Assembly (NCBI GenBank): GCA_963806335.1
Contig: CAWDXO010000018.1
Location: forward strand, 372,001 to 436,000
Origin: Palsa-504 sp963806335
GTDB taxonomy: Bacteria > Actinomycetota > Actinomycetes > Streptosporangiales > Streptosporangiaceae
Direction of reading: 5' to 3'
Length of the DNA: 64,000 bases
The stretch's first letter is position 1. Every line of letters starts with the position of its first letter. A program made the translations under genes and the position numbers. Below, piece after piece: positions 1 through 9,340 of the stretch. The notes beneath the pieces were generated by a model. It searched no databases, was not told the DNA's origin, and saw only the letters and a list, made by a program, of their open reading frames with translations.

Positions 1-748
1 TGCCGACCGAGATCGCCGCGGGCCAGCGGCTGATCTCGGCCCCGTCCAGGTCCAGGCTGGTCAGCCAGCCCGCATAGACGCCGTCGGCGGGCGTAGCCGT
101 GTGCGGTGGGGTCTCGAGGTTCGCGGTCGGGAAACCCAGCCCCCGGCCGCGCATATGACCGCGGACGACGACACCCTCCACCCGGTGCGGGCGCCCCAGG
201 GCCTGGGCGGCCGCGGCTACGTCACCGGCAGCCAGGCGCTCCCTGATATACGACGAGGAAATCGTCACCCCGTCGGCGACCAGCAGCGGGACACCCTCCG
301 CGGTGAAGTCGTACTTCTCGCCCAGCTGCCCGAGCAGCGGCACGTCGCCAACGGCTTTATGACCGAACCGGAAGTTCTCGCCCACCACCACGGCCCCGGC
401 GTGCAGCCGTTCCGACAGGACGACCCGGACGAACTCATCCGGGCTCAGCCGGGAGAAGTCCACGTTGAACGGGAGCACGCACAGTGCGTCGGCACCGAGG
501 CCGGCCAGCAGTTCCGCCTGCCGCCGCGACGTGGTGAGCAACGGAGGATGCGATCCCGGCCGGACAACCTCATCCGGGTGCGGGTCGAAGGTGATCACCA
601 CGACCGGCAGGTTCCCCGTCCGCGCGATCTCGCCGGCTCGTCCGATGATGCGCTGGTGGCCGCGATGCACGCCGTCGAACACGCCGATCGTCGCGACGCT
701 CGCACCCCAGTCGGGAGGCACCTCGGCCAAGCCGTACCAGCGGTACAC
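1..748 (-). CDS. ribF: Bifunctional riboflavin kinase / FAD synthetase, partial (3' end outside window)
   Basis: Makes FMN from riboflavin and then FAD in the cytoplasm. Reading the minus strand from a GTG at 748 gives 249 codons that run off the left edge. The N-terminal adenylyltransferase domain shows the nucleotide-binding region GVFDGVHRGH near residue 26 and ITFDPHP near residue 55. The start of the riboflavin-kinase domain is visible as RGRGLGFPTANL near residue 210. An AGGAGG Shine-Dalgarno lies at 759-764, which supports the GTG start. It is the last visible gene of the rimP-truB operon, 115 bases after truB, the usual truB-ribF order in actinobacteria. The flavokinase half cannot be checked because it is cut off. 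Confidence 0.93.
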   Translation of the reverse strand, partial: MYRWYGLAEVPPDWGASVATIGVFDGVHRGHQRIIGRAGEIARTGNLPVVVITFDPHPDEVVRPGSHPPLLTTSRRQAELLAGLGADALCVLPFNVDFSRLSPDEFVRVVLSERLHAGAVVVGENFRFGHKAVGDVPLLGQLGEKYDFTAEGVPLLVADGVTISSSYIRERLAAGDVAAAAQALGRPHRVEGVVVRGHMRGRGLGFPTANLETPPHTATPADGVYAGWLTSLDLDGAEISRWPAAISVG

Positions 749-863
749 GATCCCCGTTCCTCCTTCGTCTGGAGACCACAAGCCTAGCCACGCCGGGCGA
801 CGGGCCGCGATCAGGTTACGACGGACACGTTAACGGCGCGTGACCAGCCCATCCGGGCCGGCC

Positions 864-1829
864 TCATGCGAAGACTACGAGCGGCCGGGCCTGCCCCGAC
901 TCTTCCGTAACCAAGGCGACCAGCGTGCCGTCGGGTGCATAGGCGGCCATCGGGGCCCGCGAGTCAGTGACGCCGCCCGCCGCGCGGCCGCCCGCCGCGC
1001 GGCCGCCCGCCGCGCGGCCGCCCGCCGCGTCGCCGCCCGCGGCGTCGCCGGCCAGGGGCAGGCGGCCGCCGTGGGCCAGCCGCCGGGCCTCGTCCGCGGT
1101 CAGGTTCCGGCCAGGGAACGCCGCCGAGGCGGCCTGGGCGAGCGGCAGCACCTCGAAGCGTTCGGCCAGCTGGTCCAGGGTGCGGGCCTGCTCGAGGTCA
1201 TACCCGCCCACTCGGGTGCGACGCAGGCGGGTCAGGTGCCCGCCGGTGCCTAGAGCGGCCCCCAGATCACGAGCCAGGGCCCTGATGTACGTGCCGCTCG
1301 AGCAGCGGATGGTCGCGTCGAGGTCCAGTAGCCCGTCCCCTTTCGTGCGACGCAGTCCCGTGACGGCGAACTCGTAGACCGTCACCGGCCTGGGTTTCAG
1401 CTCGGGGGCCGCGCCCGCCCGGGTCAGCCGGTAGGCGCGCTGGCCCGCGACCTTGATCGCGCTGACCGCGGGGGGCACCTGCTGGATTTCGCCGGTGAGG
1501 GCGGTGACCGCCCCGGTGAGCTGGTCTTCAGTGAGCTCGGCCGCGGAACCGCCGGCGGTCGCGGTGATCTCACCCTCGGCGTCATCGGTGCTTGATGACT
1601 GGCCGAGCCTGATCGTGGCGGCGTATTCCTTCTCGGTCAGAGTCAGGTAGCCGAGCAGCCGGGTGGCCTTCTCCACGCCTACCACCAGGACACCCGTCGC
1701 CATCGGATCCAGGGTGCCCGCATGCCCGACCCGCCTGGTACCGGCCAGCCGACGGATCCGCGCCACCACATCGTGGGACGTCAGGCCGGCGGGTTTGTCC
1801 ACGATGACCAGGCCGCTGGGGACGGTCAT
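864..1829 (-). CDS. truB: tRNA pseudouridine(55) synthase TruB
   Basis: Converts U55 in the T-loop of tRNAs to pseudouridine. The 321-residue product has the TruB core: VDKPAGLTSHDVV near the N-terminus and the catalytic motif GHAGTLDPMATG with Asp41 as the expected nucleophile. The ATG at 1829 overlaps the rbfA stop as ATGA, so the two are translationally coupled. Near residues 262-286, between the catalytic domain and the C-terminal PUA-like segment, there is a low-complexity insert of repeated Ala-Ala-Gly-Gly-Arg units encoded by a 15-bp tandem repeat. This insert is not part of the family core and probably forms a flexible linker. Confidence 0.95.
   Translation of the reverse strand: MTVPSGLVIVDKPAGLTSHDVVARIRRLAGTRRVGHAGTLDPMATGVLVVGVEKATRLLGYLTLTEKEYAATIRLGQSSSTDDAEGEITATAGGSAAELTEDQLTGAVTALTGEIQQVPPAVSAIKVAGQRAYRLTRAGAAPELKPRPVTVYEFAVTGLRRTKGDGLLDLDATIRCSSGTYIRALARDLGAALGTGGHLTRLRRTRVGGYDLEQARTLDQLAERFEVLPLAQAASAAFPGRNLTADEARRLAHGGRLPLAGDAAGGDAAGGRAAGGRAAGGRAAGGVTDSRAPMAAYAPDGTLVALVTEESGQARPLVVFA
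972..1050. repeat. 15-bp tandem repeat inside truB
   Basis: About five copies of a 15-bp GC-only unit, the last ones degenerate. On the minus strand they encode Ala-Ala-Gly-Gly-Arg/Asp repeats. The unit length is a multiple of three, so copy-number change would keep truB in frame. Confidence 0.85.
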
Positions 1830-2266
1830 TCCTCGTCGTCGTCCTCTTCCTCGGCGGGCTTGCGGTACGGGTCGGGATCGCCGGCGTGCTGAGCGCCCTC
1901 GCGGCCGCGGGCGAGTTCCGCGTCGGCGTGCTTGGCCTGGGCTACCAGTTCCTCGATCCGCTTGGCGCTATCCGGGAGCACGTCGGCCACGAACTCCAGC
2001 GACGGGGTATGACGCAGGCCGAGTTGCCTGCCCACCTCGGTCCGGATGATACCCGTCGCGCTCTGCAGGGCCACCGCCGTGTCGGCCCGCTCCTGGTCGG
2101 TGCCGTACACCGTGTAAAACACGGTGGCCTCGCGCAGGTCGTTGGTCAGCCGGGCTTCGGTGACGGTGGCGAAGCCGAGCCTGGGGTCCTTGATCCGCCG
2201 CTCGAGCATTTCCGCGACGATCTGGCTGATCCGGTCGGCGAGCTTTCGCGCCCTCGCGGCGTCCAT
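1826..2266 (-). CDS. rbfA: 30S ribosome-binding factor A
   Basis: Late 30S-subunit maturation factor that acts on the 5' region of 16S rRNA. The 146-residue product starts MDAARARKLADRI and carries the RbfA KH-like fold signatures: a basic first helix, then KDPRLGFATVTEARLTNDLR near residues 46-65 and a central RTEVGRQLGLRHTPSLEF segment. The acidic, Glu/Asp-rich C-terminal tail is common in actinobacterial RbfA. The ATG at 2266 follows a strong GGAGGA that sits inside the last codons of the upstream DUF503 gene, only four bases after that gene's stop. The stop overlaps the truB start. Confidence 0.94.
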   Translation of the reverse strand: MDAARARKLADRISQIVAEMLERRIKDPRLGFATVTEARLTNDLREATVFYTVYGTDQERADTAVALQSATGIIRTEVGRQLGLRHTPSLEFVADVLPDSAKRIEELVAQAKHADAELARGREGAQHAGDPDPYRKPAEEEDDDEE

Positions 2267-2270
2267 GCCG

Positions 2271-2567
2271 TCATTCCTCCTCGTTGAACAGCCGCTGTCG
2301 CGCCGACAGCAGCTCGATCTCAGGATGCCCGGCCACTAGCCGCTCGCACTCGCAGAGCACGCTCATCGCGTTGGCGGCGGTCGCGGAGACCACGGCCACG
2401 CCTATCTCGGCCCGCCGGTGCAGATCCAGGTGCCCGGTCTCGGCGACCGCGACACCCGGATAGCACCGGCGTAGCTCGGCGACCAGCGGCCGGACGACGC
2501 CCCGCTTGGCCTTGAGCGAGTGCACGTCGCCAAGCAGCACGTCTAGCGTCAGCGCGGCGACGTACAC
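2271..2567 (-). CDS. DUF503 (YlxP-like) family protein
   Basis: A 98-residue protein of the DUF503/YlxP family, which in many Gram-positive genomes lies between infB and rbfA. The N-terminus MYVAALTLDVLL followed by a SLKAKRGVVRPLV segment is the family hallmark. The start is GTG at 2567. The family is small, cytoplasmic and poorly characterised; the location suggests a role in translation or ribosome assembly, but the sequence does not show a reaction. It lies 49 bases after infB and is coupled to rbfA, whose Shine-Dalgarno lies in its last codons. Confidence 0.88.
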   Translation of the reverse strand: MYVAALTLDVLLGDVHSLKAKRGVVRPLVAELRRCYPGVAVAETGHLDLHRRAEIGVAVVSATAANAMSVLCECERLVAGHPEIELLSARQRLFNEEE

Positions 2568-2616
2568 CGCATCACTCCGCTCCTGCCCGAGTGTCCGTAG
2601 TCCGGCGGGTGCCGGG

Positions 2617-5600
2617 TCAGGTCCTCGGCTTTTCCCTCATCTCGAAGGTCTCGATCGTGTCGGCGATCCGGACATCGTTGTAGCCGATGCCGATACCGCA
2701 CTCGTAGCCTTCGCGAACCTCGGTGGCGTCCTCCTTGAACCTGCGCAGCGAGTCCACCGTCAGGTTGTCGGAGATCACCACGCCGTCCCGGATCAGCCGG
2801 GCCTTGCTGCCGCGGTGGATCGTGCCGCTGCGCACGATGCACCCGGCGACGTTGCCGACCCTCGGCACCCGGAAGACCTCCCTGATCTCCGCCGTACCGA
2901 GCTGGGCCTCCTCGAACTCGGGCTTGAGCATGCCCTTGAGCGCGGCCTCGACCTCCTCGATCGCCTGGTAGATGATCGAGTAGTAGCGGATGTCCACGCC
3001 CTCGCGCTGAGCCAGCTCGCCCGCACGGCCCGCGGGCCGGACGTTGAAGCCGATGATCACCGCGTCCGAGGCGATGGCGAGGTTGACGTCATCCTGAGTG
3101 ATCGCGCCGACGCCGCGGCCGATCACCCGCAGGCTGACCTCTTCACCGACATCCAGCTGGAGGAGAGCGTCTTCGAGGGCCTCGACCGAGCCGGACACGT
3201 CGCCCTTGATGATGAGCAGCAGTTCCTCGCGCTCACCGGCCTTGAACGCCGACTCCAGGTCCTCGAGCGTGACCCGCCGGCGTCCCTGCGCAAACTGGGC
3301 GATGCGCTCGCGAGCCTCGCGGCGCTCGGCAATCTGCCTGGCCATCCGGTCGTCGGAGACGACAAGGAAATTGTCGCCCGCGCCGGGGACGGCGGTCAGG
3401 CCGAGCACCTGCACCGGCCGGGACGGCGCCGCCTCGGGAATGGGATCGCCGTTCTCGTTGAGCATGGCCCGGACCCGTCCGAACGCCTCACCACACACGA
3501 TCGAGTCGCCGACGTGCAGCGTGCCGCGCTGCACCAGCACGGTCGCCACCGGGCCGCGGCCCTTGTCCAGGTGAGCCTCGATGGCGACGCCTTGCCCGTC
3601 CTGGTGCGGGTTGGCCCGCAGGTCAAGCGAGGCGTCGGCGGTCAGGATGACCGCCTCGAGGAGTTCGGGTATGCCGATCCGCTTGGTGGCCGACACATCC
3701 ACGAACTGCGTATCGCCGCCGAACTCCTCCGCGACGAGCCCGTACTCGGTCAGTTGCGCGCGCACCCGCGCCGGGTCCGCACCCTCCTTGTCGACCTTGT
3801 TCACGGCCACCACGATGGGAACGCCAGCAGCCTGCGCGTGGTTCAGCGCCTCCGTGGTCTGCGGCTTCACGCCGTCATCGGCGGCCACGACGAGGACCAC
3901 CAGGTCGGTGGTCTCGGCGCCGCGAGCACGCATGGCCGTAAAGGCCTCGTGACCGGGGGTGTCGATGAAGGTGATCTTGCGCTCTTCGCCGTCCACCTCG
4001 GTAATCACCTGGTAGGCGCCGATGTGCTGGGTGATGCCGCCGGCCTCGCGCGCGACCATGTTGGTGTGCCTGATCGCGTCGAGCAGCTTGGTCTTGCCGT
4101 GGTCGACATGACCCATCACCGTGACGACCGGCGGCCGGGGCACCAGATCGGTCTCGTCGCCCTCGTCCTCGCCGAACTCGATGTCGAACGACTCGAGCAG
4201 TTCCCGGTCCTCTTCCTCGGGCGAGACGACCTGAATGCTGTAATTCAGCTCCGCCCCGAGAACCTGAAGCGTCTCGTCGTTGACCGACTGGGTGGCCGTG
4301 ACCATCTCGCCGAGATGGAGCATGACCTGAACCAGCGACGCGGGGTTCGCGCCGATCTTGTCGGCGAAGTCGCTCAGCGACGCGCCCCGGGACAGCCGGA
4401 CCACCTGGCCGGTGCCGTGCGGAACCTGCACGCCGCCGATCGACGGCGCCTGCATGTTGTCGAATTCCTGACGCCGCTGCTTCTTCGACTTCCGGCCGCG
4501 CGACGGACGCCCGCCGGGCCGCCCGAAGGCACCCGCGGTACCGCTCCGGCCGCGGCCGCCGCCTGGGCGAGGCGGACCGCCACCGACGCCAGCCCGGGGG
4601 GCACCTGCACCTGGCCCGCCGCCGCCGGTCCGGGGACCGCCCGCGCCGGGACCACGACCGCCACCACCACCGCCGCCGCCGGGCCGGGTACCGGCCCCGG
4701 CGCCAGGACCGCCGCGGCCTGCGCCGCCGGGACCGCCACGGCCGGTGCCTGACGGCGCGGGCCGAGACGGCATGTTCATCGGGCTTGGCCTGGGGCCGCC
4801 CGGACGAGGACCGCCCGGACGGGGCCCGCCATCGGACATGCCGGGCCGTCCGGGGCCGCGTCCGGCCGGGCGAGGACCGCCGGGACCACCGGTGGCGCCG
4901 GGTGCGCCCGCCGGCTGTCCCGGACGCCCGGAACTGGGCTGGCCGGGCGCACCAGGTGCCTGGGGCCGGGCCGGAGGCGCAGACCCCATGCCAGTCGCGG
5001 TCGAGCTGAACGGGTTATTGCCTGGCCTGGGGCCGGGACGCGGACCACCAGGCCGGGGACCGGATCCGGCTGGCCTGGGCGCACCCGGCCTGGGCGCGCC
5101 CGGACCCGAGGGCCGCGGGGTGGCCGGCCGGGCCCCGGCTCCCTGGGCCTGCTGGTCAGGCCGGCCTGCGGGGCCGCCTGGACGCTGACCCCCCGGACCC
5201 GCTGGGCCGCCGGGCCGCGGGGCAGCCGGGCGGGTCTGGCCGGCCGCGGGGCCCCTGAAGTCCGCCGGGGTGACCGGAGCCTTCGGCGGCCCGGGCACCC
5301 GCGGAGCGCCAGGACCGCCCGGCGCCTCCTGAGTCCTGGAGTCGTCCGGGCCGGGCCGAGAGGCTGGTGACGGCGGAACCGGCGGCAGCCGAAGCGCCGC
5401 GTCGTCCCCGCCCCCGGACCCACCGGAGGTACCTTCAGCGACCGCGCCATCGGGAACGGCCGCGCTGGACCGGCCCGCCGAGCCATTGGCCGCTTCTGGC
5501 ACGGTCCTGGGTACGGACGGGACGGCTGGCGCCGCTCCGGCGGCCGCGGCCGCCGCGCGATCATCGCGGGACGCCGTGCCCGCACCGATGTCAGTTCGCG

Positions 5601-5915
5601 GTCCGGCGTCGGGACGGACGCCGTCCCCGGGCCGGCCGAATCCGCCCGGCCCGCCGAGGCAGCGGGTGCCGTTGAACCCACGGATGCTCCTCCGCCACGC
5701 GACGCCGATGGTGCCGCTGGCCGGGGCCTGGACCCCTGGGCCGATTGATCAGCTCCCTTGGAGGCGAATGCCTCCTTGAGCCGCCTAACTACGGGCGCCT
5801 CAATCGTCGAGGACGCCGACCGCACGAACTCGCCCATTTCTTTGAGCTGGTCCATGACGGCCTTGCTCTCGACACCGAACTCCTTCGCGAGTTCGTAAAC
5901 CCGGACCTTCGCCAC
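2617..5915 (-). CDS. infB: Translation initiation factor IF-2, with an apparent frameshift in the N-terminal linker
   Basis: GTPase that places fMet-tRNA on the 30S subunit. The GTG at 5915 (Shine-Dalgarno AGAAGGAG just upstream) begins MAKVRVYELAKEFG, the IF-2 N-terminal domain. A Gly/Pro/Arg-rich linker of several hundred residues follows, then a second conserved IF2N segment (SLSDFADKIGANPASLV). The G domain has G1 GHVDHGKTKL, G3 DTPGHEAF and G4 NKVDKEG, followed by the IF-2 C-terminal domains to 2617. The N-terminus and the rest are in different frames. A one-base loss somewhere around 5520-5660 accounts for it: 3299 bases plus one gives an intact 1099-residue protein, a normal actinobacterial size. 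The other possibility is that translation starts internally, for example at the GTG at 5502, giving a protein without the first domain. Confidence 0.92.
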
Positions 5916-6119
5916 TACGCTCCTTCTCGGCCCGTTTCCCGGACCTTTTACCGGACCCAGGCCCGGACAGAGCGTGCTGCCGGGCTGGCCTCAGCCTATG
6001 GTGATCATCGCCGCGTGCTCATCGAGCGCTCATCAGCTTCTCGACCTGCTTTCCGACAGGTGTTCCTTCATGCCTTTAACTAACCTGCTGCCCAGCCAGA
6101 CTGTTCCGCCGCCGTAATG

Positions 6120-6413
6120 CTACGCCGGGGAATGCACGCCGCAAAGATACTCAGCCACTGAGTCAGAGCTGAGCGATCCCGCGACACGCAAGGCCCGGGG
6201 GAACGCCCGGCGCCGCCGCGCAAGCTCAAAGCACGCCAGACTGGGGTGCAGGTACGCACCCCGGCCAGGCAGCCGGGCTTGCGGATCGGGCCGGATGACG
6301 TCCCCAGCCGCTACGAGGCGAAGCAGGCTGGACTTGACCGCACGCTCCTTGCAGCCTACACAGGTACGCATCACGGGCATACCCGAGGCATGCTGCTCAG
6401 CTTGTGCGGTCAT
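6120..6413 (-). CDS. ylxR: YlxR (DUF448) family nucleic-acid-binding protein
   Basis: A 97-residue protein of the YlxR/DUF448 family, which is normally encoded between nusA and infB, as here. The diagnostic region RTCVGCKERAVKSSLLRLV lies near residues 16-34, followed by a basic Arg-rich stretch around residues 65-75 that fits RNA or DNA binding. Reported functions for the family include RNA binding and transcriptional control, so I do not assign one. It lies 117 bases after nusA and 204 bases before infB. That 204-base gap holds no gene; it could carry an infB promoter, but I see no convincing hexamers. Confidence 0.9.
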   Translation of the reverse strand: MTAQAEQHASGMPVMRTCVGCKERAVKSSLLRLVAAGDVIRPDPQARLPGRGAYLHPSLACFELARRRRAFPRALRVAGSLSSDSVAEYLCGVHSPA

Positions 6414-6530
6414 CCCAGTTGCAAGTCTACCGCGTCCGCACGTCCCCGCTGTCGGGAGAGAACCGTGCTGACGGGTCTGGTGAGGCGGATGCGGCGGATG
6501 TGGCGGAAAGGAAAAGGCGGACCGGCCGAC

Positions 6531-7685
6531 TTACGGGCCTGCCGGTGCCTCCGATACTCCCGATCCCCCCGAAACGCCCGGTGCCGCGAGGGCACCCCGA
6601 GGACTGCCGGGATCTTCCGCGCCACCGCGACTGCCGGGATCTTCCGCGCCACCGCGATTGCCGGGATCGCCAGGCGGCGACGGCTCGGCGGGCTGCCCTG
6701 ATGCCGGACCCGATGCCGGGGGCGCGGCGTCGGACCGGATATCGATCCGCCAGCCGGTGAGCCTGGCGGCCAGCCTGGCGTTCTGCCCCTCCTTGCCGAT
6801 CGCCAGGGACAACTGGTAGTCGGGCACGATGACCTGTGCCTCCCTGGCCGCGAGATCGACGACGTGCACGCGGCTCACCCGGGCAGGCGACAGGGCGTTA
6901 GCCACGAAGCCGGCCGGATCATCGGAGTAGTCGACGATGTCGATCTTCTCGCCGTGCAGTTCGCTCATCACGTTCCGCACCCTGCTGCCCATAGGGCCGA
7001 TGCAGGCGCCCTTGGCGTTGACACCCGGCTGGTGGGACCGAACCGCGATCTTGGTACGGTGACCTGCTTCGCGGGCGATCGCGACGATCTCCACCGCGCC
7101 CGCCGCGATCTCGGGGACTTCCAGCGCGAACAGCTTCTTGACCAGGCCGGGGTGAGTGCGCGACAAGGTGACCGAAGGCCCGCGGTGCCCCTTGCGGACA
7201 TGCAGTACGTAGCAGCGGATCCGCTCACCGTGAATGTACCGCTCGCCAGGAACCTGCTCCGCGGGCGGCAGCACGGCCTCCAGCTTGCCCAGGTCGACCA
7301 GCACGGTCCTCGGGTCCCTGCCCTGCTGGATCACCCCAGCCACGATGTCGCCCTCGCGGCCCGCGTACTCGCCGAAGGTCAGCTCATCTTCGACGTCGCG
7401 GAGGCGCTGCAGGATCACGTTCCTGGCCGTAGTCGCCGCGATCCGGCCGAACCCGGCCGGGGTGTCGTCGTACTCCCGTACGGTCGTGCCGTCCGGGCTG
7501 GCCGATGAGGCCCAGACCGTGACGTGCCCGCTCTTGCGGTCCACTTCGACGCGCGCGGATACCGACGCGCCTTCTGACTTGTGGTAGGCGACGAGCAGGG
7601 CGTCCTCGATGGCCTTGATGGCGAGGTCAAGCGAGATGTCTTTCTCGCTCTCCAGGCTCCGCAGCACGCTTAGGTCAATGTCCAT
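6531..7685 (-). CDS. nusA: Transcription termination/antitermination factor NusA
   Basis: Binds RNA polymerase and nascent RNA, modulating pausing, termination and antitermination. The 384-residue protein has the N-terminal polymerase-binding domain (MDIDLSVLRSLESEKDI), an S1 domain around residues 110-180, and two KH domains; the second contains VPDYQLSLAIGKEGQNARLA near residue 300. It lacks the C-terminal acidic repeats of E. coli NusA, as actinobacterial forms do. The Gly/Pro/Ser-rich C-terminal tail is partly made of a 27-bp tandem repeat (about 6605-6668) encoding GSRGGAEDP-type units. The ATG at 7685 lies inside the rimP 3' end, an 11-base overlap that suggests coupling. Confidence 0.95.
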   Translation of the reverse strand: MDIDLSVLRSLESEKDISLDLAIKAIEDALLVAYHKSEGASVSARVEVDRKSGHVTVWASSASPDGTTVREYDDTPAGFGRIAATTARNVILQRLRDVEDELTFGEYAGREGDIVAGVIQQGRDPRTVLVDLGKLEAVLPPAEQVPGERYIHGERIRCYVLHVRKGHRGPSVTLSRTHPGLVKKLFALEVPEIAAGAVEIVAIAREAGHRTKIAVRSHQPGVNAKGACIGPMGSRVRNVMSELHGEKIDIVDYSDDPAGFVANALSPARVSRVHVVDLAAREAQVIVPDYQLSLAIGKEGQNARLAARLTGWRIDIRSDAAPPASGPASGQPAEPSPPGDPGNRGGAEDPGSRGGAEDPGSPRGALAAPGVSGGSGVSEAPAGP

Positions 7686-8232
7686 CGCCAGTCGCTCCCA
7701 GCTCCGTTTGCGGGTGCCCGAACTCCACCTGGATGGCGCCCGCGCCCAGCCCGGCGTAACCGAAGCGGAGGCGCTCCCCCTCGACGTCCAGGGTCACTCC
7801 TTCCGGGTCGGCCGACACGATCCGGCCGGACACGGGACCCGAATCGGCGACCGTGGTCCGGACCAGGCGCCCGACCGCTCGCCGCCAGTGTCTCGGCTCG
7901 GTCAGCGGGCGATCAACCCCGGGCGAGGAGACCTCGAGCGTATAGGGAAAGTCGCCCATGACCGCCATCGTGTCGAGCGCGGCGGACAGCTGACGGCTGA
8001 TCGCCGCGGCATCATCCAGGCTCACGCCGCCGTCGCCGTCCACCACCACGCGCAGCAGCCTTCGCCGGCCCGCGGCGGTCACCCGCACCGACTCCAGATC
8101 CAGGCCGGCGGCGGTGACCACGGGCCGGATGGCATCCGCGATCCGGCCCTCGTCGACTGACCCGCCGGCCTCGGCCTGGCGCGGCTTCGGCGCGTGACGC
8201 GAACCTCCCGGCATCACGACCTCCTCGTCCAC
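7675..8232 (-). CDS. rimP: Ribosome maturation factor RimP
   Basis: Needed for 30S-subunit assembly; it is the usual first gene of the nusA-infB operon. The 185-residue product shows the RimP core: LDLESVRV near residue 44, a DAAAISRQLSAALD helix, and the signature YTLEVSSPGVDRPL around residues 98-111, followed by the C-terminal beta-barrel domain. The N-terminus offers ATGs at 8232 and 8214; I keep the longer form, but the second (MPGGSRHAP) is possible. The gene is divergent from the lipoprotein at 8318, so 8233-8317 should hold the operon promoter. Confidence 0.93.
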   Translation of the reverse strand: MDEEVVMPGGSRHAPKPRQAEAGGSVDEGRIADAIRPVVTAAGLDLESVRVTAAGRRRLLRVVVDGDGGVSLDDAAAISRQLSAALDTMAVMGDFPYTLEVSSPGVDRPLTEPRHWRRAVGRLVRTTVADSGPVSGRIVSADPEGVTLDVEGERLRFGYAGLGAGAIQVEFGHPQTELGATGDGH

Positions 8233-8305
8233 GACCTGCGGGATTGAGATCTAGCCTATCTGGCTGGCGGCCCTTACGCGGATAGGACCGGCCGGCCGCG
8301 CATGG

Positions 8306-8311
8306 TAGCTT
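8306..8311 (+). promoter_or_regulatory. Candidate -10 hexamer of a leaderless promoter
   Basis: TAGCTT ends exactly six bases before the GTG at 8318, so transcription would start at or next to the start codon. No Shine-Dalgarno is visible upstream. The same geometry recurs before other genes in this window. Confidence 0.45.
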
Positions 8312-8317
8312 GCCGGT

Positions 8318-8830
8318 GTGCCCGACATCCTGCCGAGGCGCCGGATGCTGCTCGCCTCGGCGACCATGCTGCCGCTGCTGCTCGCGGCGGCCGGCTGCCG
8401 TTCCTCGGACGCGTTCGCCGGACCCGATCCGCTCGCGGGCCGGCCCCGCCCCGCGCCTGATGTGGTTACCCTCCAGGCGGTGATCGCCGCGGAGGAAAAC
8501 CTGATCCTCCTGTACCGGGCGGCCATCTCCGGCGATTCCCGGACGGCTAGGGCGCAGGAGCTCAAGCCCCTGCTCACCCAGCACGAACAGCACCTCACCC
8601 AGCTGAAGGCCCGGCTCATCCAGCCCGCGGGGACCGCGAGCGCGCAGGCGTCACCGAGCGCGACAGGCCCGGCCCCGGGCCGCATCACGATCGCCCGGCT
8701 GCGCACGGCGGAACGCGCCTCCGCCGCAGGCCTGGTACGACGGCTGGCCACCGTCGAGCCCGCTCTCGCGCAGCTGTTCGCGAGCATCGCCGCCGCGGAC
8801 GCCACCCACGTGACCGCGCTCGGCGGCTAG
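8318..8830 (+). CDS. Lipoprotein with a helical, ferritin-like domain
   Basis: A 170-residue protein beginning at GTG 8318. Residues 1-27 form a lipoprotein signal peptide: a short basic start (PRRRMLLAS), a hydrophobic core and a lipobox ending LAAAGC, so it should be anchored outside the membrane. The mature part is a predicted helical bundle with Glu/His-containing helices (IAAEENLILLYRAAI; LTQHEQHLTQLKA), resembling the ferritin-like DUF4439 family encoded by the next gene. A Pro/Ser/Ala linker splits the helices. It sits next to rimP, and a DUF4439 gene near rimP is common in mycobacteria and relatives. Function unknown; a metal-handling or oxidative role is only a guess. Confidence 0.72.
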   Translation: MPDILPRRRMLLASATMLPLLLAAAGCRSSDAFAGPDPLAGRPRPAPDVVTLQAVIAAEENLILLYRAAISGDSRTARAQELKPLLTQHEQHLTQLKARLIQPAGTASAQASPSATGPAPGRITIARLRTAERASAAGLVRRLATVEPALAQLFASIAAADATHVTALGG

Positions 8831-8837
8831 GGCACGG

Positions 8838-9284
8838 GTGATGAAGGGTAACTACGTCGGGCCGGTACCCGCGCTGCAGGCCGCGCTCGCGGCCGAAGAC
8901 GCGGCCGTCTTCGGTTACGGGGTGGCAGGTGCCCACCTGTCCGGGAGCAGGCTCGCTGCGGCCGTACGGTACTGGATCGGGCACAATGAGGCCCGTGATG
9001 CCCTCGCCGCCATGATCTCCAGGCTGGGCGCGGCGCCGGTGGCGGCCCAGGCCTTCTACCAGCTTCCCTTCGCGGTGCACGACGCGACAAGCGCGATGGC
9101 GCTCGCGGCCTACCTCGAGGACCGTGTGACCCGTTCCTACCTCGGCATCGTGGCGGTCAGCGATCCCAGGCTGCGCGCCTTCGGCGCCCTGGCCATGCAG
9201 GGCCCGGCGGAGCGCGCGGCGTACTGGCGCGGCGGGCGCACCCAGGCCTTCCCTGGCCTGGCCGTCGGCGCCCTGTTGCCCTGA
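8838..9284 (+). CDS. DUF4439 ferritin-like protein
   Basis: A 148-residue helical protein of the DUF4439 ferritin-like family. It has the conserved first helix ALAAEDAAVFGYGVAG and the second-helix segment WIGHNEARDALAAMI, whose Glu/His residues resemble ferritin-fold positions. GTG 8838 and ATG 8841 are both possible starts. No signal peptide is seen. The gene follows the lipoprotein by seven bases, so the two form a two-gene operon, probably one membrane-anchored and one soluble partner. After the stop, 9285-9340 holds imperfect direct repeats of a GACCTGGGCTGC-like unit and no gene. Biochemical role unknown. Confidence 0.8.
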   Translation: MMKGNYVGPVPALQAALAAEDAAVFGYGVAGAHLSGSRLAAAVRYWIGHNEARDALAAMISRLGAAPVAAQAFYQLPFAVHDATSAMALAAYLEDRVTRSYLGIVAVSDPRLRAFGALAMQGPAERAAYWRGGRTQAFPGLAVGALLP

Positions 9285-9340
9285 CCTGGGCTGCTTACCC
9301 TGACCTGGGCTGCACCGACCTGGGTCGCCCTGGCCCCTGC

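Noticed and set aside
2506..4752. Long plus-strand open frame (748 codons) opposite infB
   Set aside because: Antisense shadow of a GC-rich gene: the opposite strand encodes conserved IF-2 domains, and the frame lacks any recognisable motif.
5502..5504. Treating infB as starting at GTG 5502
   Set aside because: A complete, conserved IF2N domain with its own ribosome-binding site lies upstream at 5915, so a frameshift is the better explanation; kept as an alternative.
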